64,000 bases of DNA, taken from NCBI GenBank assembly GCA_916048095.2, contig OU696575.1:4931501-4995500 (forward strand), read 5' to 3'. This DNA comes from Sacculina carcini (taxonomy: Eukaryota; Arthropoda; Thecostraca; Sacculinidae). Within the stretch, counting starts at the first letter, position 1; each line of letters opens with the position of its first letter. The notes beneath the pieces were generated by a model. That model had not been told where the DNA came from, made no database searches, and worked only from the letters and a program-made list of their open reading frames with translations. Positions 56,579 through 64,000 of the stretch are shown one piece after another. The translations under genes and the position numbers were made by a program.

Positions 56579-59500
56579 TGATAACAATATGTTTACTTGA
56601 AATCCTCTGAAAATGTCGAGTGAGCGAACAGTCATAGAATGTCCCGTCCAAGACTGTACAGTATCATGGCCTTCAGAAACTCCAGAAGCAGTCTTGTTAC
56701 GCCTCATAGACCTACACGAGCGTTCAGCACACTCACACCGGTCCTTGCAATCGGCTCCGACGCCGCAAGCCGAAAAGGTAAAACGTCCTGTGATAGCGTC
56801 AGGCGGAACAGCCGAGGAGTGGTCATACTTCACACAGCGGTGGAACGACTATAAGAAAGCAACTCGACTAGACGATGATGGCAAAGTATTCCAGCTGCTC
56901 GAATGCTGCGATGAAGACCTCCGGCGAGACATCGTACGATATTTTGGAAACTTGTCCGACGCGAGCGAGCAAGCAGTGCTAGACAGCATAAAGTCCCTGG
57001 CCGTCCGCCGAGAGATTACAATTGTGGCCAGACTTCAATTACAGAAAATGCAGCAAGACCACGGTGAATCGGTAAGGGCCTTTGCTGCTCGCCTGCGAGG
57101 TCAATCAGGCGTCTGTGACTTCACAATCGTATGTGAATGTCAGCGGACCGTAAACTTCAGTCCCGATATGATCAGAGACTCCCTGATACGCGGCCTCGCA
57201 GATGACGAAATCCGCCTGGACCTACTCAGCAAGGCGGATCAGAGCATGACCCTGGACGAAACCATACGATTGGCTGAAGCCAGGGAAAGTGGCAAAGTCG
57301 CGTAATTTATAAACGCGAAATGAAACGCGTAATAATAAACGCGAAATGAAGGCAACCATGGCACAAAAAGAGCAGCAAACTCAACAAAGGATGCCCATTC
57401 AAAAATGCGGTCACTGTGGGGAAATTAGAAGTGTGTCCAATTTTCCCACAATTTTCCAACAATTTCCCCACAGTCCCCACAATTTCAGTTGTCCAATTTT
57501 CCCACAATTTCCCCACAATTTCCCTACAGTTGTCCAGCATACAATCACACTTGCTCGGAATGCGGTAAACTGCATCACTTTGAAAAATTGTGCCGACGTG
57601 CCACACTTGACACACGTAATCGCTCTCGAACTAGTATGACAAACCGCAATTCACACGTACAGTGCACTCAAGACACGTATGAGACGTTGTGTTCCGTCTT
57701 ACAACGTGAGCATATGGCAGCAACCTCGAGCATCATATTTTTGACGAGGACAAGAAAACATGGCAAAAGCGCCCATCCGCTCCTCAGCCGACAATTGGAG
57801 TGTCCATAGTGGCACACCCTGAATATGCATTAGCCCTGGATCTTGTTTCCTCGCTAAGCAGACCGACTGCATCTGTTTTTTTCCAAGGCATCGCAGACAC
57901 CGGCTGCCAATCCTGCTTAGCGGGTATGAATTTGCTACACCTGCTAAGTCTCAATAGATCACACCTCACTCCAGTGAGTATGCAGATGGTGGCCGCCAAC
58001 AATAAAAGCACCCCCATCATCGGGGCCCTCGCGCTGAGGATCACCGGAACATCATCAAACAACAAACTGCATGCGACAGATGCGATGCGATGCGACAGAT
58101 GCGATGCGACAGATCACCGATGCGACAGATGTACTCTTCTTGTCGAAACAAGCGTGCGTTGCACTAGGCGTCATACCTCGATCGTTCCCCATGATTGGCG
58201 GAGCTAACAGCGGTGCTATGTCGACAATGGCCAGCGAGGATGACAGGCACACCTGTGGCTGCCTGCGACGGAGTACACCACCACCGCACCCGCGTAAACT
58301 ACCTTTTGCACCTACCGAACACAACAGGAAACAATTGGAGGAATGGCTACTGAAGTATTATGGCTGCAGTACATTCAATACGTGCGAAAATCAACGACTG
58401 CCGACAATGTCCGGTCCCCCAATGCGCTTGATGGTAGACCCCGTAGCGGTACCAGCCGTGCATCATACGCCTATTCCTATCCCAGTCTACTGGCAAAAGT
58501 CTGAAAGACGTATTGGATCGTGACGTTCGGCTCGGTGTCATAGAACCAGTGCCCGTGGGTACACCGGTAACGTGGTGTCACAGGATGGTAGTCTGCCCGA
58601 AAATATCCGGGGAACCTCGGAGAACAGTCGATTTTCAAGCTCTCAATCGATACGCTGTACGAGAAACTCACCACACTCAATCGCCATTCCACCAAGCACG
58701 GGAAGTGCCCCCAAACACATTCAAAACTACATTCGACGCATGGAATGGATACCACAGCATTCCGCTTGACGAAAATGACCGCCATTTGACAACATTCATT
58801 ACACCTTGGGGTAGATACCGCTACTGTGTTGCACCCCAAGGCTACATCGCCTCTGGTGACGGGTACACACGAAGGTTCGACGAAATCGTTTCCGACACTC
58901 GACACCACACCAAATGTGTGGACGATGCCATTTTATGATCCTCTTCCATCGATGCAGCGTTCTTTTAAGCTGTCGACTGGCTTGACATATGTGTGCGTAA
59001 CGCCATTGTTCTGAATCCATTTAAATTCGTATTCGCCAAAACAACTGTGGAATTTGCAGGTTTCACGGTTACGCCCACCAGAGTGATGCCCAGTTCACGT
59101 TACACCGACGCCATCCAACGGTTTCCTACTCCGAAAAATATCACGGACATTCGAAGTAGGTTCGGGCTCATAAAACAGGTCTCATTCACATTCGCATAAT
59201 CATCTAAATTGCTTCCTCTGCGAGACTTACTGAAACCGAGCAAGAAGTTCCAATGGAACGCCGAACTGGACAAGATCTTCAACGAATCGAAGCAAAACAT
59301 TCTGGAGAGCATACGCCACGGTGTCGAAATTTTTGACCCGACGAAGCCCATATGTCTTGCAACAGACTGGTCCAAAACTGGGATCGATTTTTGGCTATTT
59401 CAAAAACAATGCAGATGTTCATCCACCGCTCCATTTTGCTGCAAAACAGGATGGATTACATTAGTAGGAAGTCGTTTTACATCACAGGCTGAATCAAGGT

Positions 59501-61420
59501 ACGCCCCAATCGAAGGAGAGGCCCTGGCTGTCGTGGATGCCCTCAACAAAGCGCGACATTTTCTTTTGGGGTGTCCCAATCTAACCATCGTGATCTAACC
59601 ATCTAATCATCAAAATCTAACCAGTGGATCAAAAACCGCTCCTGAAATTGTTTGGAGACATCTCTCGGAGATATACCCAACCCTCGTCTCCGTAATCTGA
59701 AAGAGAAAACGCTGAGGTACCATTTTCGCATGGTTTACACACCAGGAGTATGTCACAAGGCGGCCGACGCCGTATCACGGAATCCAGCAAACGAACCAGA
59801 CCCAGTCCACTTACCTGACGACATCGCATCGACGGAAATAATCCAAACAGTAACATGAGATGACGTGAGGCTAGCAACCACCAATGATCAGCATATGCAG
59901 AAACTCCATGAGTTCATCAACGAAGGATTTCCGCCCACCGACATATTCATGCCACCTGCCCTACGTAGCTTCTACAGGTTCAGAAACAGCATCACCAGCT
60001 ACGACGGCATCATACTATACAATGACCGTATAGTTATACCACCGTCATTGCGTGAACGAATATTGCGGGCTCTCCACGCCGCACACCAAGGAGTCACTCA
60101 GATGTGCTCCCGAGCAGATTCGTCCTTCTTTTGGCCAGGCATGACCCAAGAAATCGTATCAGTTGGCGAGAGATGCTCTGCATGCAACAAGATGGCTCCT
60201 TCACAACCCCAGCCACCACCGACACCACCATGCATGTCACAATATCCATTCCAGCACATAGTCAGCGATTATTTTCATTATCAGGGTCTTAATTACCTAG
60301 TTATCGTGGACCGATACAGTAATTGGCCCATTGTTGAGCAATCCAACGAAGGAGCGGCTGGACTCATATCCGCCTTGAGACGCGTATTTGTGACATACGA
60401 CATCAGCGACGAACTCACATCGGACGGAGGACCAGAATTCACGTCATGCCATACTGCCAAATTCCTCCAAAGTTGGGGCGTCTCGCGTCGAATCTCCTCA
60501 GTTGCGAATCCACACAGTAACTGCCGCGCCGAGGTCGGTTTGAAAATTGTCAAAGGTATGCTGACAGACAACACGGATGGACACGGTCGCTTAGACACTG
60601 ACAGATATCAGCGAGCGATGCTCCAATATCGGAACACACCCGACTCCACCACGCATCTGTCACCAGCAATGTGTATATTCGGTCGACCAATACGCGATTT
60701 CATACCCATCCACCCTGGAAAGTACGAGCCTCACCCAACCTGGCGTGAGACGCTCATAGCAACAGAAGAAGCCCTGCCTAAACGCCATATGCTGACATCA
60801 GAAAGTCTCTCCGAGCACACACGACACCTGCAACCATTGATTTTGGGCGATTGTGTCCGCATACAGAACCAAATCGGACCGTTCCCCACAAGATGGGACA
60901 AAACGGGTGTGGTCATCGTGGTGCGTCAATTTGACCAATATGTCATCCGCGTGGACGGATCTGGTCGTGTTACTCACCGAAATCGTCGTTTTCTCCGGAA
61001 ATACACACCGTTTATTACACGCGTTCCATTGGTAAATACACCATATTCATCAGCACATACCACCACAAATCCACAACAGGTTAACATGCCAGCAAATCGA
61101 AACACATTCAACCAAACTCCTCCAGCATACCAAAATGAATCACAAACGAAAACTCCAGCACCAAAACAAACTGAGCTGAGTTCTCCGGAGACACCATTCC
61201 TTGCAGAACATACTCGTTACTGCGATTCACCACACCCACTTTCATCGGAGCCAAGATCCGAAAACACACGTGCAAGCAGACCGAATTCGCTAACTTCACC
61301 GCCCCCGACACGAGATTTGCAGCGAACTTACCCTGCGCGACAACGTCGGCCACCCGCATGGATACGAAGCAACGATTTTGTCCTCTCATCAGTCTCCAGT
61401 ACCTGTCAACTTGGGGGGCG

Positions 61421-61723
61421 TAGAGAAGTATCATACGACTAACGTCACGTGAATTAGACTTTTTGCACCGGACAATATAATTGCGCAACAACAACAACCA
61501 CAGCTGACAAACATCATTTTAAACGTATTACTATCATGATTTATGGTATTACTTACATGTTCAATGTATTATTGTTTTACATTGACAAACAGGTAAATAT
61601 ATCCAATGTATTGTTATATTCATGTCCAACATATATTAATTATATTGTTATGCTTGCATTTGCCAGATATTGTTGTCATTCTTGATCTTTAAAATATATT
61701 GACAAATGGTTCATGCTTATTTA
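61421..61723 (+). repeat. 3' LTR of element F
   Basis: 303 bases, about 96 percent identical to 56276-56578, preceded by the polypurine tract TTGGGGGGCG and followed by ATTAC. Confidence 0.88.
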
Positions 61724-61728
61724 ATTAC

Positions 61729-62365
61729 AATATTCATCAAGCAGTGAAAAACATTGGTTAAGCTTGGGATGAAGTGAAGCAGACAGACTTAAATGGTGTG
61801 TGGAAAAAAACTTTGTCCCCAACTTGTGAACGATTTGCATGGCTTGGATGAGACAATTGCGGCTGTCACCAAGAACTTTGTTTCCTTAAGTAAGCAGCTT
61901 CATTTGGAGCTGTTGACACCACATGGAGAAGAATTATCTCCTGTGGACCTCATTGAAATAGAAATACAGATAATGAAAGATGAAGAGGAGGAAGAGACAC
62001 GAGTCCCAGAACCGAAGAGGTTTACCATCAAAGACTTGGCAGACGGTTTTGCAATGATAGAGGAAGGATTGACAAAGTTTGAAGCTGAGGTACCCAACAC
62101 TGCCAGATACTGTAGGGTCTACCGAGGGGTCATGGATTGTCTGGCCTGTTAAAAGGAGATATTGAAGGAGAAGAAGAATACAACCGTCCAGACTAGCCTT
62201 GATTGCTTCCTCAAGAAGGTAGAGAGGCCTGCAACAGGCTCTGTACCCTCTACATCGGCTGCTTTTTCACATTTTCCAGACTCTCCAGCTCCTTTAGTAA
62301 TTGCTGACACATCTGCTCGAGCATCTCCAGCACCTCCTGCAACTTCTCCAGCCTTTCAACATTAA
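61729..62365 (+). pseudogene. Tigger transposase, C-terminal part with PCNA-box-like motif
   Basis: Continues the Tigger frame after element F: NIHQAVKNI, then after a stop in place of a residue AWDEVKQTDLNGVWKK, a frame change at the A7 run near 61803, then LCPQLVNDLHGLDETI. An acidic stretch KDEEEEETRVPEP follows, then KRFTIKDLADGFAMIEEGL. An in-frame TAA at 62150-62152 precedes KEKKNTTVQTSLDCFLKKVE. The motif QTSLDCFL (62189-62212) fits the PCNA-binding box (Q-x-x-L-x-x-F-F/Y) known at the C-terminus of pogo-group transposases, with L in place of the last aromatic. A Pro/Ala/Ser tail ends at 62365. Confidence 0.85.
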
Positions 62366-62667
62366 GCGTGTGTCTCCCTCTTGCAAAACCCCTTCCAGGA
62401 TGCAAGCCAAATACAGAAGGACTTGAGAAAAGTGTGTGAACTGAAGCTATCGAATATGTCCTGAGTGATGTTTTTATTTTTGATTACATGTATGGTGTTA
62501 CATGGGAATTTCCCGTGAGAAAATAAAGTTTGGATTTGTAAGGTATGGGATTTTTCTTGTTTTTTTGCAGTTTGTCCGCAATATACCTTTAGCTCAAGTT
62601 ATGTCTACATGCACGTCATAGAACTGTCTTATGTTTTAGATTATGTAATGTATACACATGTATAGAA

Positions 62668-62858
62668 GTAGTAGTAGTAGTTTATTGACACAAGGTCCAA
62701 CAATAATACATATGGTTCGAGTTCAAGTACAGCATACCAAGAATAATATAACATGTATAACATCAACAAACAAAAAAGAAATCACATAACAATACTATAA
62801 CACGGTAACAACATAACACATTTAAATTTCTACCTCCCTAATCAAATTTAGGCATATA
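62668..62858 (-). repeat. Retroelement 3' tail with (CTA)n, minus
   Basis: On the minus strand the sequence ends TTGTGTCAATAAACTACTAC with CTA repeats, a typical LINE 3' terminus with a polyadenylation-like AATAAA. Upstream it is AT-rich and non-coding. The family was not identified. Confidence 0.5.
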
Positions 62859-62864
62859 TATATA

Positions 62865-63029
62865 TGCACGCTTTGTTGAAATCAACAGCAATCTGGGCAC
62901 TGTTGTGCTGGTACGATAGCTTCTCTATGCTTCGCACGATTCTTCTGTGTTCAGGAGACAACACACTCAGTTGCTCACTGAAGTTTATTCCTCGAGGTAC
63001 CTTTCGGCTATCACTAGCCATCGTCAGTG
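62865..63029 (-). repeat. Penelope-like element end, minus copy
   Basis: About 165 bases, an inverted near-copy of 63356-63525. On the minus strand: CTGACGATGGCTAGTGATAG, CCGAAAGGTACCTCGAGG, then a short reading frame with MASDSRKVPRGINFSEQLSV and SPEHRRIVRSIEKLSYQHNS. The I-E-K-L, D-F-N-K block resembles the N-terminal region of Penelope-like proteins. The sequence stops at a TATATA tract near 62860. Confidence 0.55.
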
Positions 63030-63352
63030 ATATTAATTCGTTCGTCAGTATTTATTAATAAAAATAAATGTGAATTAAAAATAATGATTCATTCGTCAGT
63101 ATTTATTATTAAAAATAAATGTGAAATTAACATTCAGCAACAGCCAGATGTCGCCCTCCCATCCATGCGACACCAATCGACCTTGGCACATAGGCGCTAA
63201 TTTTGTGTCAACCGTTTGCCGCATAGGTGTCATTATGTAGGTGCCACATTGGCACATGAGTGATATATTGTCCACCTTGTTTATAAACACCGTTTATCCT
63301 GTATTGTTTGATATTGTGTATTTTGCTGTGTATTGTATTGTGTTATATCTAC

Positions 63353-63396
63353 TTCTCCTGACGATGGCTAGTGATAGCCGAAAGGTACCTCGAGGA
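63353..63396 (+). ncRNA. Hammerhead-ribozyme-like motif of a Penelope-like element
   Basis: The order fits a type I hammerhead with minimal stem III. Stem I 5' strand TTCTC (63353-63357), core CTGACGA (63358-63364), stem II GGCTA-GTGA-TAGCC, core GAAA (63380-63383), stem III GG-TA-CC closing on two bases, then U-C at 63390-63391 as the expected cleavage dinucleotide, then GAGGA (63392-63396) pairing with TTCTC through five pairs including one G-U. One unpaired base between the first core and stem II departs from the canonical form. Such ribozymes are known in Penelope-like elements. The opposed copy at 63021 lacks the stem I complement. Confidence 0.4.
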
Positions 63397-63536
63397 ATAA
63401 ACTTCAGTGAACAACTGAGTGTGTTGTCTCCTGAACACAGAAAAATCGTGCGAAGCATAGAGAAGCTATCGTACCAGCACAACAGTGCCCAGATTGCTGT
63501 TGATTTCAACAAATCGTGCATACATAATGGCCTCCT

Positions 63537-63540
<4 letters not shown>
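63356..63540 (+). repeat. Penelope-like element end and start of its ORF, plus copy
   Basis: Reading from the ATG at 63364: MASDSRKVPRGINFSEQLSV, LSPEHRKIVRSIEKLSYQHN, then SAQIAVDFNKSCIHNGLLP, after which the sequence becomes a (TA)n tract. The charged helix followed by F-N-K-x-C-x-x-N-x-L-L-P resembles the region before the RT in Penelope-like proteins. The RT and GIY-YIG parts are absent. With 62865-63029 it forms an inverted pair about 330 bases apart. Confidence 0.5.

Positions 63541-63598
<58 letters not shown>
63541..63598. repeat. (TA)n microsatellite
   Basis: About 58 bases of TA dinucleotide at the junction between the Penelope-like fragment and a minus-strand LINE fragment. Confidence 0.95.
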
Positions 63599-63601
<3 letters not shown>

Positions 63602-63990
63602 TATATATTCGCATATCACTTCATATCTGGTACAATTTTCAAGCAGATTTGCAATACTTTCGAAGTCTAATCTGTTTCCATATTCCTTTCTGTGTTCGGC
63701 CGTATGTTCACAACGTATCAATACGTGTTGTTCAGTCTGTATTTCGTTTTTTCCGCAAGCGCATTTTCTTTCGTTTCGTGGTGCTCTGCTCCATCTGCCC
63801 CGCTCGATTCGTAAGTTGTGCGACATTAGTCGTACTCTAGTAAAAGCCTGTCTGTTTTTGTCTTCGATGTATATTTTTCCGTGTATATCAGTTGTGTTGT
63901 CATTTTTGTGTTTAGTTCGTTGATGTATGTGGACAATTTTGTCATATGTGTAGCTCTTGCCTGGATGTTATTCTTGATAAGCTCTAGTGG
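63599..63990 (-). pseudogene. LINE ORF2 C-terminal fragment with Cys/His cluster, near the window edge
   Basis: On the minus strand: IYIEDKNRQAFTRVRLMSHN, LRIERGRWSRAPRNERKCAC, then GKNEIQTEQHVLIRCEHT. The T-R-x-R-L-x-S-H-x-L-x-I-E-x-G-R-W and C-x-C-G, E-x-x-H-x-L-x-x-C pattern is the C-terminal zinc-binding region of endonuclease-encoding LINE proteins. A stop interrupts the same frame near 63950 and the fragment ends in the TA tract. The catalytic domains would lie beyond the right edge. Confidence 0.65.
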
Positions 63991-64000
63991 CTCGTGCTCA

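Larger units (their letters stand above)
56276..61723 (+). mobile_element. Ty3/gypsy element F, fossil, inserted in Tigger
   Basis: 5448 bases with direct LTRs of 303 bases (56276-56578 and 61421-61723) differing at about 13 sites (about 4 percent), so it is moderately old. The target duplication is ATTAC. Parts in order: Gag (56613-57305), protease region, reverse transcriptase and RNase H (about 58400-59830), integrase with zinc head and D-D-E core (about 60050-60650), and a Pro/Ser/Thr-rich tail ending at the G-rich polypurine tract at 61412-61418. Gag has an N-terminal Cys/His finger, CPVQDC to H-E-R-S-A-H, then GTAEEWSYFTQRWNDYKKAT. It is broken by several breaks. This is a lineage distinct from A, B, C and E. 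Confidence 0.88.
55266..62540 (+). mobile_element. Tigger (pogo) DNA transposon, split by Ty3/gypsy element F
   Basis: Plus-strand Tigger-type transposon. The N-terminal coding part lies at 55266-56275, element F follows (56276-61723), and the coding part resumes at 61729. ATTAC is found at 56271-56275 and 61724-61728, the 5-bp duplication made by F; removing one copy restores FWNNYNIHQAVKNI. A polyadenylation-type AATAAA is at 62521-62526. Terminal inverted repeats were not identified, so the outer limits are estimates. The transposase is dead. Confidence 0.88.

Noticed and set aside
57415-57540. CRISPR-like array of short repeats
   Set aside because: A degenerate CCCACAATTT-type tandem repeat inside retroelement F, with no spacers of constant length, in a eukaryotic genome.

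Overview
This is invertebrate animal DNA made almost entirely of transposable elements. Evidence for a metazoan: LINEs with apurinic-type endonuclease and ORF1 proteins of the CR1/L2 and I groups, Ty3/gypsy retroelements, a Tigger (pogo) DNA transposon, hAT-type elements with 8-bp target duplications, a Penelope-like element, a tRNA-derived SINE, and long (TA)n and (AC)n tracts. The species cannot be fixed from the sequence. No host protein-coding gene could be supported; the only hint of host function is a GC-rich patch with an NRF-1-type motif near 38.83 kb.

Layout. 0-0.45 kb: start of a Ty3/gypsy gag on the minus strand running off the left edge. 1.4-3.8 kb: LINE fossils, then Ty3/gypsy relic A (3.8-7.4 kb). 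7.8 kb: a (TA)n tract closed by GC-rich inverted arms. 7.9-23.5 kb: one CR1-like LINE split by two later insertions that can be resolved to the base: Ty3/gypsy element B (11819-17610, identical 538-bp LTRs, 4-bp target duplication) and an intact I/Nimb-type LINE (17664-23304, 12-bp target duplication). 24.1-29.6 kb: Ty3/gypsy relic C enclosed by two copies of a different LTR (D) in inverted orientation. 30-32 kb: LINE 3' ends and a hAT-type non-autonomous element. 32.1-38.1 kb: Ty3/gypsy relic E whose 5' LTR is split by a 2.85-kb terminal-inverted-repeat transposon. 38-49.5 kb: sparse AT-rich DNA with a hAT-type element and an inverted relative, a head-to-head SINE pair inside a transposon-derived pseudogene, and two smaller inverted-repeat elements. 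49.6-54.2 kb: an L2/CR1-group LINE with two intact ORFs. 55.3-62.5 kb: a Tigger transposon split by Ty3/gypsy element F (56276-61723). 62.7-64 kb: LINE tails and two opposed Penelope-like ends, one with a hammerhead-ribozyme-like motif.

How it fits together. The elements share no pathway; they share a history. Insertion order can be read directly: CR1-like LINE before element B and before the I-type LINE; E before its TIR transposon; Tigger before F; transposon-derived ORF before the SINE pair. B and the I-type LINE look youngest, and the 49.6-54.2 kb LINE also keeps full-length ORFs. The LINEs supply the reverse transcriptase and endonuclease activities; the hAT-type elements, small inverted-repeat elements and SINEs encode nothing and would depend on enzymes encoded elsewhere.
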